Of a DNA stretch of 42,762 bases, positions 17,776 through 26,438 are shown in pieces. Numbering within the stretch: position 1 is the first letter of the stretch; each line of letters starts with the position of its first letter. Made by a program: the position numbers and the translations under genes. The DNA is from Marinomonas ostreistagni (lineage in GTDB: Bacteria > Pseudomonadota > Gammaproteobacteria > Pseudomonadales > Marinomonadaceae): the NCBI RefSeq assembly GCF_016461785.1, contig NZ_JAEMUH010000023.1, positions 1 through 42,762 of the forward strand, in the 5' to 3' direction. The notes under the pieces are model-generated. The model was not told the origin of the DNA. It did not search any database and saw nothing but the letters and a program-made list of their open reading frames with translations.

Positions 17776-19134
17776 ATGCCCGAGAGTCGCTGTTTACAAG
17801 GTATTTGGTCTAGCCCGTGGATATTTATTTTTGCGGCAGCCGGTTCAGCCATTGGTTTAGGCAATATTTGGAAGTTTCCTTATATGCTGGGTGGAAACGG
17901 CGGTGGAGCGTTTTTATTGATCTACTGCCTCTGCTTGATTGTCGTCGGCTTACCTATGCTGATGGCCGAAGTCGCTTTGGGACGAACTGTGCGCTCAAAC
18001 CCAGTCGATACCGTAAACGATCTAGCTGAAAGGCGGGTGGTGTCAAAATACTGGGTGGTTGTGCCTTATTTAGCCGGTTTGACGGGATTGTTGATTTTAT
18101 CATTTTACAGCGTTATCGCAGGCTGGGCATTAGCCTACTCCCATCGTGCGGTAACTGGGGAGTTGGAACATTTAGATAAACTTCAATCAGAAGCTTTATT
18201 TCAAGGCTTTCTGAATAACCCTGTCGAAATGCTGTTATGGCACAGCGTTTTTATGGCACTTGTGGTGTTGGTGGTAGGCCAAGCGGTGACAAGAGGGCTA
18301 TCAAATGTCGTTAGGGTTTTACTGCCAACATTAATTTTTATGTTGTTGCTACTTTCTATATATGCGTTAGTGGTTGGCTCCGGTTCAGAAGCGATTCGTT
18401 TTATGTTTCGTTTGGACTGGTCTCAAGTAACGTTTGAGGTTGCGCTTTCTGCCATTGGTCATGCGCTGTTTAGTTTAGGTGTTGGACTAGGAGCAATGTT
18501 CTCATACGGTGCTTATATGAGTAAACGTATGTCGATTGCGAAAGCTTGTACGATCGTCGTGAGCTTAGATTTAGTGGTTTCAATCTTGGCGGCATTGATT
18601 ATTTTTCCGCTGACTTTTGAATTTGGGATTGACGTGGATTCAGGGCCAAGCTTGCCATTTGTCACCTTGCCCATCATTTTTGACTTATTACCTGCAGGCC
18701 AAGTCATTGGTTTGGTTTTCTTTGTGCTTCTTGTTTTGGCGGCTTTAACCTCTGCCATTTCCATGCTGGAATTGTTTGTTTCGTGGATGCACGAGCGTTT
18801 TTATATTGGTCGCTTAAAAGCATCTTTTATGCTTGGTCTTGCGGTATGGTTTGTTGGTATTGCCGTGGTTTTATCCTTTAACCATTGGGATGCGAAAATA
18901 TTATTCGGTCTTAATTTATTTGAGCTTATTGATGGCACAACATCATTGATTTTATTGCCTATCGCAGCCATAGCATTATCCACTTTAGTCGCTTGGGTGA
19001 TTCCGGAACCTATGTTAAAAAATGAAATGATAGCGCAGAACCCCAGACACTTTTATTGGTGGTACACTACGCTCAAATACGTCAGTATTCCGGCGGCTGT
19101 TCTGATTACCGTTGCGGGATGGATAGGAGTTTAG
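17776..19134 (+). CDS. Sodium-dependent transporter, NSS/SNF family
   Basis: A 452-residue Na+-coupled symporter of the neurotransmitter:sodium symporter family (LeuT fold), with 11-12 membrane helices. The first helix holds the unwound substrate and sodium site AAGSAIGLGNIWKFPYMLGG (21-40), followed by NGGGAFLLIY. Bacterial members take up amino acids or similar solutes; the substrate cannot be told. The ATG at 17776 has only a weak ribosome site. The ratA TTG starts one base after its stop, so the two are probably co-transcribed. It sits between smpB and ratA, a place that is empty in E. coli. Confidence 0.9.
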   Translation: MPESRCLQGIWSSPWIFIFAAAGSAIGLGNIWKFPYMLGGNGGGAFLLIYCLCLIVVGLPMLMAEVALGRTVRSNPVDTVNDLAERRVVSKYWVVVPYLAGLTGLLILSFYSVIAGWALAYSHRAVTGELEHLDKLQSEALFQGFLNNPVEMLLWHSVFMALVVLVVGQAVTRGLSNVVRVLLPTLIFMLLLLSIYALVVGSGSEAIRFMFRLDWSQVTFEVALSAIGHALFSLGVGLGAMFSYGAYMSKRMSIAKACTIVVSLDLVVSILAALIIFPLTFEFGIDVDSGPSLPFVTLPIIFDLLPAGQVIGLVFFVLLVLAALTSAISMLELFVSWMHERFYIGRLKASFMLGLAVWFVGIAVVLSFNHWDAKILFGLNLFELIDGTTSLILLPIAAIALSTLVAWVIPEPMLKNEMIAQNPRHFYWWYTTLKYVSIPAAVLITVAGWIGV

Positions 19135-19135
19135 T

Positions 19136-19564
19136 TTGAGTCATATTCATAAGTTCGCACATGTCAATTTTAGTCAACAACAGATGTATGACTTGGTGAA
19201 CGATTTTGAGCAATACCCTGCATTTTTACCAGGTTGTATTGGCGCACGTACGTTATCTCGAACGGATCGAGAGATTGTTGCCACATTGGATGTTGGCAAA
19301 GGGCCTGTTCAACAGTCATTTACGACGCGAAATGTATTAACCGAGCCGAGCCGAGTGGAAATGAATTTAGTGCAAGGCCCTTTTAAGCGTTTGCATGGAG
19401 TATGGACCTTTGAGCCTTTATCCGAAACGACTTGTAAAATTGCTTTAAGTATCGATTTTGAGTTGAGTGGAATGCTGAAATTTGCGTTTGGTGGAGTGTT
19501 CGGTCAAGTAGCCAATGCCATGGTGGAAGCATTTAGTGAGCGAGCAAAAGTAGTATATGGCTAA
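19136..19564 (+). CDS. ratA: RatA-family START/COQ10-like protein
   Basis: A 142-residue single-domain protein of the polyketide cyclase/COQ10 (START-like) family. In E. coli RatA was described as inhibiting association of ribosomal subunits, while relatives bind ubiquinone, so the cellular role is debated. Typical features are the opening HVNFSQQQMYDLVNDFEQYP (about 9-28), followed by FLPGC, and the end segment with FAFGGVFGQVANAMVEAF. It starts with TTG: AGGAG (19125-19129) lies six bases upstream and no ATG fits. It overlaps rnfH by eight bases. The ratA-rnfH-bamE-fur neighbourhood is conserved in gammaproteobacteria. Confidence 0.9.
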   Translation: MSHIHKFAHVNFSQQQMYDLVNDFEQYPAFLPGCIGARTLSRTDREIVATLDVGKGPVQQSFTTRNVLTEPSRVEMNLVQGPFKRLHGVWTFEPLSETTCKIALSIDFELSGMLKFAFGGVFGQVANAMVEAFSERAKVVYG

Positions 19565-19847
19565 AATTAGAGTGGAGGTGGCTTACGCGCTGCCTGAAAA
19601 GCAAAAAATAGTTGCCTTTGATGTAGAAGAAGGCTGTACCGTTCTAGAAGCGGTTCGATTATCAAATATTGATGCGTTTTTCCCAGACTTAGATTTGTCT
19701 GCACCTAAGGTGGGAATATTCGGTAAGGCTGTGCGTAAACCTGAAGAGCAGGTGCTTAAGGCGGGTGAGCGCGTGGAGATCTATCGAGAACTAAAGGTTG
19801 ACCCGAAACAAGCTCGGGCCAATCGTGCGGCAAAAACAGACAAATAG
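19557..19847 (+). CDS. rnfH: RnfH-family ubiquitin-like protein
   Basis: A 96-residue protein of the RnfH (RatB, UPF0125) family with a predicted beta-grasp fold. It shows the family features VEVAYALPEKQKIVAFDVEE (about 5-24) and VGIFGKAV with GERVEIYRELKVDPKQARA near the end. The function is unknown; the name comes from association with rnf genes in some species. It overlaps ratA by eight bases, so translation is probably coupled. It converges on bamE with only seven bases between stop codons. Confidence 0.9.
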   Translation: MAKIRVEVAYALPEKQKIVAFDVEEGCTVLEAVRLSNIDAFFPDLDLSAPKVGIFGKAVRKPEEQVLKAGERVEIYRELKVDPKQARANRAAKTDK

Positions 19848-19854
19848 CCGTTTC

Positions 19855-20172
19855 CTATTTTTCGTCAATACTTGTCAGTGACCCGTTTTGGAAAGAAAGA
19901 ACAAGATGTTTAACTTCACTTAGCTTGCTTTTGTCATCAGTATATAGACTGGTGAATAGGTAATGCCATTGGCTTGAGTCAAATGTGCTTTGTACCATGG
20001 GAGTGCCCAGTACATAGATCACTTGTGATTCACTCATGCCTAGTTGGAGTTGTTGTACTTGTTCTGCTTTAATGACGTTACCTTGCTCAACGGAAGGCTT
20101 GTAAGGTGCGGGCAGTAGGCTGCATGCGCTGACAGTGAGCAGTGTCGAAAGTAGGAGAATCGTTTTCTTCAT
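19855..20172 (-). CDS. bamE: Outer membrane assembly lipoprotein BamE (SmpA/OmlA)
   Basis: A 105-residue lipoprotein of the BAM complex, which inserts beta-barrel proteins into the outer membrane. The signal peptide ends in a lipobox, with lipidated Cys17 in TVSAC. The mature part has the SmpA/OmlA pattern QLQLGMSESQVIYVLGTP (about 41-58), followed by a WHYLF segment. Divergent from fur across 70 bases, as in many gammaproteobacteria. Confidence 0.93.
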   Translation of the reverse strand: MKKTILLLSTLLTVSACSLLPAPYKPSVEQGNVIKAEQVQQLQLGMSESQVIYVLGTPMVQSTFDSSQWHYLFTSLYTDDKSKLSEVKHLVLSFQNGSLTSIDEK

Positions 20173-20242
20173 TGGTCTTATCCTGTATTGGTTAGGTCAA
20201 TGATAAAGTAATTATTAACGAGATCGAAATAGAGAATGACTC

Positions 20243-20653
20243 ATGAGTAGTGAAAATCAAGAACTTAAAAAAGCTGGACTGAAAGTAACACTTCCGCGTG
20301 TGAAAATCCTACAAATCTTAGAAAATGCTGGCGATCACCATATGAGTGCTGATGATGTATATCGTACATTGTTGGATCAGGGCGAAGATGTCGGTCTGGC
20401 AACTGTATACCGTGTGCTGACTCAATTTGAAACAGCGGGTCTTGTATCTCGCCATCATTTCGAGGCTGGCACGGCTGTCTTTGAATTAGCGAAAGGCGAA
20501 CATCACGATCATATGATTTGTCTTGAGACAGGCAAAGTGATTGAGTTTGTTGATGATGTGATTGAACAGCGTCAGCATGAGATTGCAGAGCAGCATGGCT
20601 ACGAAATTGAAGATCACAATTTGATCATCTATGTTCGTCCAAAGAAGAGTTAA
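20243..20653 (+). CDS. fur: Ferric uptake regulator Fur
   Basis: A 136-residue iron-responsive repressor. The N-terminal winged helix includes LKVTLPRVKILQILE (13-27) and DVGLATVYRVLTQFE (about 49-63). The metal-binding region has GEHHDHMICLETGKVIEF. Only the first cysteine of the E. coli CxxC pair remains (CLET), and the Cys-containing tail is missing; the protein ends DHNLIIYVRPKKS as in Pseudomonas Fur. Structural zinc binding should therefore differ from E. coli. Convergent with recN; a perfect inverted repeat follows the stop. A clear Fur box in its own upstream region could not be confirmed. Confidence 0.96.
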   Translation: MSSENQELKKAGLKVTLPRVKILQILENAGDHHMSADDVYRTLLDQGEDVGLATVYRVLTQFETAGLVSRHHFEAGTAVFELAKGEHHDHMICLETGKVIEFVDDVIEQRQHEIAEQHGYEIEDHNLIIYVRPKKS

Positions 20654-20654
20654 T

Positions 20655-20683
20655 CAACTTCAGTAGCTTAGCTACTGAAGTTG
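20655..20683. repeat. Perfect 13-base inverted repeat between fur and recN
   Basis: CAACTTCAGTAGC / GCTACTGAAGTTG with a TTA loop. One arm also encodes the last codons and stop of recN. It may act as a two-way terminator or mRNA 3'-end barrier, but neither side has a strong T run. Confidence 0.65.
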
Positions 20684-22348
20684 AACGTTACTGAGCATCT
20701 CTTTAGCGTGTGCTAGAGTTTGCTCGGTAAGTTCAATGCCACCCAGCAAGCGAGCAATCTCTTGCGTACGATTTGTTTCCCTCAATGACTCCACAGTAGA
20801 TACTGTTGCCTCATTAATAACTTCTTTGCTAACACGGAAATGCTGATGTCCTTGTGCGGCTACTTGCGCCAAATGTGTGACACAGAAAACTTGCCCGCGA
20901 TTACCGACGGCACGGAGCATACGCCCTACGACTTCTGCCGTTCCGCCACTGATACCTACGTCTACTTCATCAAATACCAATGTCGGAATGACTGAAGTAT
21001 GTGCCGTTACAACCTGAATCCCCAGGCTAATTCGTGATAGTTCACCACCCGAAGCAACTTTGCGAAGAGGTTGGGCTGGCTGGCCGGGGTTAGAAGCGAT
21101 CATATACTCGATTTCCTCGTAACCATTGGCACTGATTTGCTCCAAAGGCTCGCAATGGATGTGGAAACGCGCATAGGGCATACCCAGACCGTGGATTTGC
21201 TCTTCAACTCGCTGTGCTAGCTCTTCTTTGGCACGCATACGTTTTTCGGTTAGTAAGGTGGCGCTGGTGGTTAATTGCTGATAAGCCTTTTCTTCTTTAA
21301 CTTTTAGGGCTTCTAAGCTTTCTTCTCCTCCAGATAAGCTGTCTAGCTCCGCTTTGACGTCTTCTCGTAAAGGTATTAAGCCTTCCGGCAACACTTTATG
21401 CTTGCGAGCGGTGTCGTAGATATCACTTAAACGTTGTTCGACATCTTGCAGGCGACCAGGATCTTGCTCCAGAGTGTCTTGGTAATGATTCAGGCTACTT
21501 GAAGCCTCTTCCGCTTGGATGAGTGCTTGATTCATCATTTCTAAAGCGTTTTCAAGCTCTTTGGTTGCAGGGTGAATGGCGCTTGCTTGTTGTATTGCTT
21601 GATGTAACAGCGAGCATATATTGCCTTCATCGTTATCTCTGAGGATGCCGCTCGCTGCGTAGGCTTTATATTGGGCATCTGCAATGTTGGAGAGAAAGGC
21701 TTGTTCTGTTTCCAGATCCTCCAGTTCGTGAGACTTAAGGTCTAGCTGTGCCAATTCTTCCGCTTGGTATGACAATAATTGAATTTTGGCCTCAAGTTCA
21801 GCTGAGCGATTTTGCTTCGCGTACAGTTCTTCTTTCAGCTTTCGCCATGCGTTGTATTCGTCACGAACTTGACGAGAGAGCTCCGTCAGTTGGCCGTATT
21901 CATCAAGCTGCTGACGTTGAGCACTGCGCTTTAACAGAGACTGATGCTCATGTTGACCATGAATATCGACCAGAAAACTGCCTGCTTCTTTTAAGTCGCT
22001 CAATGTGCATGGACGACCGTTAATGTATGCTTTAGAGCGACCTTCTTTACTAATGACTCGGCGTAGTATGCATAGGGGATCACTGCCGTTTTCAAGGTCC
22101 CGTTCTTCTAGCCAGTGTTGTATCGCTGGATAAGCGCTGATTTCAAAGGTGGCGCTGATATCTGCCTTTTTTTCCCCGTGACGCACAACACCTGCATCAG
22201 TACGTCCTCCTAAACAAAGTGAAAGGGCATCAACCATAATGGATTTACCGGCACCGGTTTCGCCAGAAATGGCGGTCATTCCAGGCTTCAGCTCTAATTC
22301 TAGGGATTCTACAATGGCAAAATTCGAAATGGCGATACTGGTTAACAT
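20672..22348 (-). CDS. recN: DNA repair protein RecN
   Basis: A 558-residue SMC-like ATPase for double-strand break repair. The P-loop GETGAGKS is at residues 29-36, followed by a long central coiled-coil region (about 155-370) and a C-terminal ABC half with the signature ASGGELSRISLGIQ and Walker B LVFDEVDVGISGG. The ATG at 22348 is preferred: GGGAG lies six bases upstream, and an upstream TTG (22369) would only add seven unlike residues. Two LexA-like sites lie in its promoter, fitting SOS control as in E. coli. The last codons lie inside an inverted repeat shared with fur. Confidence 0.96.
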   Translation of the reverse strand: MLTSIAISNFAIVESLELELKPGMTAISGETGAGKSIMVDALSLCLGGRTDAGVVRHGEKKADISATFEISAYPAIQHWLEERDLENGSDPLCILRRVISKEGRSKAYINGRPCTLSDLKEAGSFLVDIHGQHEHQSLLKRSAQRQQLDEYGQLTELSRQVRDEYNAWRKLKEELYAKQNRSAELEAKIQLLSYQAEELAQLDLKSHELEDLETEQAFLSNIADAQYKAYAASGILRDNDEGNICSLLHQAIQQASAIHPATKELENALEMMNQALIQAEEASSSLNHYQDTLEQDPGRLQDVEQRLSDIYDTARKHKVLPEGLIPLREDVKAELDSLSGGEESLEALKVKEEKAYQQLTTSATLLTEKRMRAKEELAQRVEEQIHGLGMPYARFHIHCEPLEQISANGYEEIEYMIASNPGQPAQPLRKVASGGELSRISLGIQVVTAHTSVIPTLVFDEVDVGISGGTAEVVGRMLRAVGNRGQVFCVTHLAQVAAQGHQHFRVSKEVINEATVSTVESLRETNRTQEIARLLGGIELTEQTLAHAKEMLSNVQLQ

Positions 22349-22375
22349 GGTATGCTCCCGATTAAGCAATTTTTC

Positions 22376-22437
22376 ATGGTTAAATATACAGTACTTTTAT
22401 ATGGTTCTTTATACAGTATTTGTACGTTTTTTGACAA
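22376..22437 (-). promoter_or_regulatory. recN promoter with two LexA-like operators
   Basis: On the minus strand a TTGTCA -35 (22432-22437) and a GTATAA -10 are 17 bases apart. Two copies of TACTGTATAWWKAACCAT lie at 22401-22418 (over the -10) and 22376-22393, with starts 25 bases apart. Each has a perfect CTGT half and a degenerate CCAT second half compared with the LexA consensus CTGT-N8-ACAG. recN is a known LexA target in E. coli; LexA control here is inferred. Confidence 0.7.
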
Positions 22438-22484
22438 GTTCTGAGAAAAGATTTTATTTGCATACATTTAATAAGGATTAGGTG

Positions 22485-22511
22485 TTGAAAGGCTAAAAGG
22501 TGTCCCCATAT
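22485..22511 (+). promoter_or_regulatory. Sigma-32 (heat-shock) promoter of grpE
   Basis: TTGAAA (22485-22490) and CCCCATAT (22504-22511) are separated by 13 bases, a very good match to the RpoH consensus (CTTGAAA and CCCCATNT). It lies about 40 bases before the grpE start. Confidence 0.88.
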
Positions 22512-22553
22512 AACACGCACAGACAGGTTACTTTCTGTTATTTGGAGATGAAA

Positions 22554-23123
22554 ATGAGTGATCAAACGAATAAAGCACAGCAAGAAGTCGAGCAAGAAGA
22601 ATTGCTAAACGAAGCCGATGCTGCCATCGCAGAAGAAGTTCTAGAAGGTATGGTGGAAGAAGAAGCGTCAGATGAGCTGGTTAAAGCCCGCGAAGAAGCG
22701 GCCCAGTACAAAGAAGTAGCGCTTCGCGCTCAAGCTGAAACGCAAAATATTCGTCGACGTGCTGAGCAAGATGTTGAAAAGGCGCATAAGTTTGCGTTGG
22801 AAAAATTCGCGAAATCCGTCATTACGGTTGCTGACAACCTAGAGCGTGCATTGTCCTCTGCGGCAGAAGGTTCTGAAAATGATCCAATGCGCGAAGGCGT
22901 TGAACTAACATACAAAGACCTAGTAGAAACGCTTGCACGTTTTGAGGTAGTTGCGGTTGATCCTCAAGGCGAACCATTCAACCCTGAATTACATCAAGCG
23001 ATGACTATGGTGCCAAATCCAAACATGGAACCAAATACCGTGATGGATGTGGTACAGAAAGGTTACACACTGAATGGCCGCTTGTTGCGTCCAGCAATGG
23101 TAGTGGTTTCAAGCGCTGCCTAA
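22554..23123 (+). CDS. grpE: Nucleotide exchange factor GrpE
   Basis: A 189-residue co-chaperone that releases ADP from DnaK. An acidic N-terminal part is followed by a long helix with the pattern RAQAETQNIRRRAEQDVEKA (about 57-76) and the C-terminal beta domain ending NGRLLRPAMVVVS. The start is set by GGAG six bases before the second of two nearby ATGs; a reading frame extending to 22500 would begin inside the promoter. First gene of a grpE-dnaK-dnaJ cluster behind a sigma-32 promoter. Confidence 0.96.
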   Translation: MSDQTNKAQQEVEQEELLNEADAAIAEEVLEGMVEEEASDELVKAREEAAQYKEVALRAQAETQNIRRRAEQDVEKAHKFALEKFAKSVITVADNLERALSSAAEGSENDPMREGVELTYKDLVETLARFEVVAVDPQGEPFNPELHQAMTMVPNPNMEPNTVMDVVQKGYTLNGRLLRPAMVVVSSAA

Positions 23124-23152
23124 AAAAGCTGTCATTTTTTTGACAGTCAGAG

Positions 23153-23181
23153 CTTGAAATAAAAATTGCCGTACCCAAATA
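23153..23181 (+). promoter_or_regulatory. Candidate second sigma-32 promoter before dnaK
   Basis: CTTGAAA (23153-23159, perfect -35) and CCCAAATA (23174-23181, partial -10) are 14 bases apart in the grpE-dnaK gap. A hairpin CTGTCA-TTTTTT-TGACAG (23129-23146) lies just upstream and could damp read-through from grpE. Confidence 0.6.
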
Positions 23182-23225
23182 CAGAATTATCGAAACGAAC
23201 AAAGAATTTTATTGGAGATGCAACC

Positions 23226-25142
23226 ATGGGCAAAATCATTGGTATTGACTTAGGTACAACTAACTCTTGTGTTTCCGTACTAGACGGAGACAAGGCTCGC
23301 GTTATCGAAAACGCGGAAGGCGATCGTACCACCCCATCTATCGTAGCGTTCACTGAAGATGGTGAGACATTGGTAGGTCAGTCAGCTAAGCGTCAAGCGG
23401 TTACTAACCCAACAAACACTCTATTCGCTGTTAAGCGTTTGATCGGTCGTCGTTTCCAAGACGACGTGGTACAAAAAGATATCTCAATGGTACCGTACAA
23501 GATCGTTTCTGCTGACAATGGCGATGCATGGGTAGAAGTGAAAGGCGACAAAAAAGCGCCACCACAAATCTCTGCTGAAGTTCTTAAGAAAATGAAGAAA
23601 ACAGCGGAAGACTACCTAGGTGAGAAGGTAACAGAAGCGGTAATCACGGTTCCTGCTTACTTCAACGACTCTCAACGTCAAGCGACTAAAGACGCAGGTA
23701 AAATTGCGGGTCTTGATGTGAAGCGTATCATCAACGAGCCAACAGCGGCAGCACTTGCTTACGGTCTAGACAAAGCATCTGGTGACTCTACCGTAGCGGT
23801 ATACGACTTAGGTGGTGGTACATTCGATATCTCTATCATCGAAATTGCTGACGTTGATGGTGAGAAACAATTCGAAGTACTGTCTACGAATGGTGATACA
23901 TTCCTAGGTGGTGAAGACTTCGACATGCGCGTTATCGAATTCTTGGCTGCAGAGTTCAAGAAAGAGACGGGTATCGATCTACACAACGATCCTCTAGCGC
24001 TACAGCGTCTAAAAGAAGCGGGTGAAAAAGCGAAGGTTGAGTTGTCTTCTTCTTCACAAACAGAAGTTAACCTACCTTACATCACGGCAGACGCGTCAGG
24101 TCCTAAGCACCTTAATGTTAAGCTAACTCGTTCTAAGCTTGAGTCTCTAGTTGAAGATCTAGTGACTAAATCTCTAGAGCCTTGCCGCCAAGCGCTAAAA
24201 GATGCAGATCTATCTGCTTCTGACATCGACGAAGTTATTCTTGTTGGTGGTCAAACTCGTATGCCTATGGTGCAAGAGAAAGTAACTGAATTCTTTGGTA
24301 AAGCGCCTCGTAAAGACGTGAACCCAGACGAAGCGGTTGCAATCGGTGCATCGATCCAAGGTGCGGTACTAGCAGGTGACGTGAAAGACGTTCTTCTACT
24401 AGACGTGACGCCACTGTCTCTAGGTATCGAGACAATGGGTGGTGTGATGACGGCTCTGATCGAGAAAAACACGACTATCCCAACTAAGAAGTCACAAGTA
24501 TTCTCGACTGCGGAAGACAACCAGAACGCTGTAACGATCCACGCCCTTCAGGGTGAGCGTAAGCAAGCGTCTCAGAACAAGTCTCTAGGTCGTTTCGACT
24601 TAGCTGACATTCCACCAGCGCCACGCGGTGTGCCTCAGATCGAAGTTAGCTTTGATATTGATGCCAACGGTATCTTGAGTGTTTCTGCGAAAGACAAAGC
24701 GACTGGTAAAGAGCAGTCTATCGTGATCAAAGCCTCTTCTGGCCTAAGCGATGAAGAAGTAGAACAAATGGTTCAGGACGCGGAAGCGAATGCTGAAGAA
24801 GACCGTAAGTTCGAAGAGCTAGTACAAGCTCGTAACACTGCGGACGGCATGATCCATGCAACTCGTAAGACTTTGACAGATGCGGGCGATAAAGCGACTG
24901 CAGAAGAAAAAGAAGCAATCGAGAAAGCGATCACTGATCTAGAAGCGGCTCTAGAGTCTAACGACAAAGATCAGATCGAAGAGAAAACGAATGCGTTGAC
25001 TCAAGCGTCTGGTTCTCTAGCGCAGAAACTGTACGAGCAAGCAGATGCTGCTGAAGCTCAAGCAGGTGAACAAGCTTCTGGTCAAAAACAAGACGACGCA
25101 GTTGATGCTGAGTTTGAAGAAGTTAAAGACGACAAAAAATAA
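23226..25142 (+). CDS. dnaK: Molecular chaperone DnaK (Hsp70)
   Basis: A 638-residue Hsp70. The ATPase domain opens with [15 protein letters not shown] and contains [14 protein letters not shown] and the VGGQTRMP motif. The substrate domain follows [14 protein letters not shown] (about 390-405), and the acidic tail ends [10 protein letters not shown]. The ATG at 23226 has a GGAG site; upstream in-frame codons lie in promoter sequence and are not part of the protein. Codon use looks optimised, fitting high expression. It works with GrpE and DnaJ encoded on either side. Confidence 0.98.
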   Translation: MGKIIGIDLGTTNSCVSVLDGDKARVIENAEGDRTTPSIVAFTEDGETLVGQSAKRQAVTNPTNTLFAVKRLIGRRFQDDVVQKDISMVPYKIVSADNGDAWVEVKGDKKAPPQISAEVLKKMKKTAEDYLGEKVTEAVITVPAYFNDSQRQATKDAGKIAGLDVKRIINEPTAAALAYGLDKASGDSTVAVYDLGGGTFDISIIEIADVDGEKQFEVLSTNGDTFLGGEDFDMRVIEFLAAEFKKETGIDLHNDPLALQRLKEAGEKAKVELSSSSQTEVNLPYITADASGPKHLNVKLTRSKLESLVEDLVTKSLEPCRQALKDADLSASDIDEVILVGGQTRMPMVQEKVTEFFGKAPRKDVNPDEAVAIGASIQGAVLAGDVKDVLLLDVTPLSLGIETMGGVMTALIEKNTTIPTKKSQVFSTAEDNQNAVTIHALQGERKQASQNKSLGRFDLADIPPAPRGVPQIEVSFDIDANGILSVSAKDKATGKEQSIVIKASSGLSDEEVEQMVQDAEANAEEDRKFEELVQARNTADGMIHATRKTLTDAGDKATAEEKEAIEKAITDLEAALESNDKDQIEEKTNALTQASGSLAQKLYEQADAAEAQAGEQASGQKQDDAVDAEFEEVKDDKK

Positions 25143-25165
25143 GCCAACCGCTTAGTTAAGTCGTC

Positions 25166-25211
25166 GTCCCAACGGGACTTATGCAAAACACGGGACGCTA
25201 CCGTGTTTTGC
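25166..25211. repeat. Two hairpins in the dnaK-dnaJ gap
   Basis: GTCCC-AAC-GGGAC (25166-25178) is followed by GCAAAACACGG / CCGTGTTTTGC around a seven-base loop (25183-25211). The second is an 11-base perfect stem without a T run, so it may protect the dnaK mRNA 3' end or reduce expression of dnaJ relative to dnaK. Confidence 0.7.
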
Positions 25212-25258
25212 TGTCTCTAGGGATTTGAACTCACTCTACATATTCAGGAACACCTGCA

Positions 25259-26389
25259 ATGAGTAAACGTGATTATTATGAAGTACTTGGTGTTGCCAAG
25301 GATGCGGACAAAAAGGACATTAAAAAGGCCTACCGCTCGTTAGCGAACAAGTACCATCCGGATAAAAACCCGGATAATCCAGAAGCGCTGGATAAATTCA
25401 AAGAAATTGCCGAGGCGTACGAAGTTCTTTCTTCAGAAGATAAGCGTGCAGCCTATGACCGTTTCGGTCATGAAGGCGTGAGTGGTCAAGGCGGTCATGG
25501 TGGCTTCGGCGGTGGTGCTGGTGGTTTCAGTGACATCTTTGGTGATGTGTTTGGTGATATTTTTGGCGGCGGTGGTGGCGGTGGTCAAAGCCGTACTCGT
25601 CGTGGATCAGACCTACGTTACACTCTTGAACTGGACCTTGAGCAAGCGGTTTGGGGTTGTGAAGAAAAGATTCGCATACCAACAGCTGTAGAGTGTGATA
25701 AGTGTGAAGGTTCTGGCGCCAAACCAGGCACTAAGCCAACGACTTGTCCAACTTGTAACGGTGCCGGACAAGTGCGTATGTCACAGGGCTTTTTCTCTGT
25801 GCAGCAGACCTGTCCTCAGTGTCATGGTCAAGGTCAGATCATTTCAGATCCATGTAATTCTTGTCATGGCCAAGGCCGTAAGCAAGAGTACAAGACGCTT
25901 AATGTTAAGATCCCAGCGGGTGTGGATACCGGCGATCGCATTCGTCTGTCAGGCGAGGGGGAAGCTGGAACGTTTGGTGGCCCTTCAGGCGATCTGTTTG
26001 TTCAGGTTTCTGTTAAGCCTCACGCGATCTTTGAGCGTGATGGTGCGAACCTTTATTGTGAGGTTCCCATTAGCTTTGCAACGGCAGCGCTGGGTGGTGA
26101 GATTGATGTGCCAACCCTTGATGGTCGCGTACGACTAAAAGTTACACCAGAGTGTCAGACAGGTAAGCTGTTCCGTCTGCGTAACAAAGGTGTGAAGCCT
26201 GTAAGAGGGGGACCAGTAGGTGACTTGATCTGTAAGGTAATGGTGGAAACACCTGTTAACTTAACTGATCGTCAAAAAGAGCTGCTGGAAGAACTTGCGG
26301 AAACTATGGGTGAGAACTCAGATCATTCGCCAAAGCAAAAAAGTTGGTTTGATGGTGTGAAGCGTTTCTTTGAAGATATTAAGAAGTAA
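25259..26389 (+). CDS. dnaJ: Chaperone protein DnaJ (Hsp40)
   Basis: A 376-residue class A J-protein. The J domain has HPD at about 33-35 and is followed by a Gly/Phe-rich linker (about 75-112). Four CxxCxGxG zinc repeats follow ([32 protein letters not shown]), then the substrate-binding beta domains. It delivers unfolded clients to DnaK and stimulates its ATPase. Separated from dnaK by 116 bases containing two hairpins, and followed by a terminator shared with the convergent kinase gene. Confidence 0.98.
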   Translation: MSKRDYYEVLGVAKDADKKDIKKAYRSLANKYHPDKNPDNPEALDKFKEIAEAYEVLSSEDKRAAYDRFGHEGVSGQGGHGGFGGGAGGFSDIFGDVFGDIFGGGGGGGQSRTRRGSDLRYTLELDLEQAVWGCEEKIRIPTAVECDKCEGSGAKPGTKPTTCPTCNGAGQVRMSQGFFSVQQTCPQCHGQGQIISDPCNSCHGQGRKQEYKTLNVKIPAGVDTGDRIRLSGEGEAGTFGGPSGDLFVQVSVKPHAIFERDGANLYCEVPISFATAALGGEIDVPTLDGRVRLKVTPECQTGKLFRLRNKGVKPVRGGPVGDLICKVMVETPVNLTDRQKELLEELAETMGENSDHSPKQKSWFDGVKRFFEDIKK

Positions 26390-26412
26390 TTTCTAATATA
26401 GCTTGTAATAAT

Positions 26413-26438
26413 AAAAAGGAGCCATTAGGCTCCTTTTT
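26413..26438. terminator. Bidirectional terminator after dnaJ
   Basis: GGAGCC-ATTA-GGCTCC with five A before and five T after. It ends the dnaJ message; the stop codon and last codons of the convergent uridine kinase-like gene overlap it. Confidence 0.88.

Noticed and set aside
20173..20242. Fur box controlling fur and bamE
   Set aside because: AT-rich sequence such as AATGATAAAGTAATTATTA resembles a Fur box at first sight, but fewer than half of the positions match.
22349..22369. Longer RecN starting at TTG 22369
   Set aside because: GGGAG sits six bases before the ATG at 22348, and the extra seven residues would lie across that ribosome site.
23166..23225. N-terminal extension of DnaK
   Set aside because: The extra 20 codons overlap the candidate promoter and ribosome site; DnaK always begins [16 protein letters not shown].
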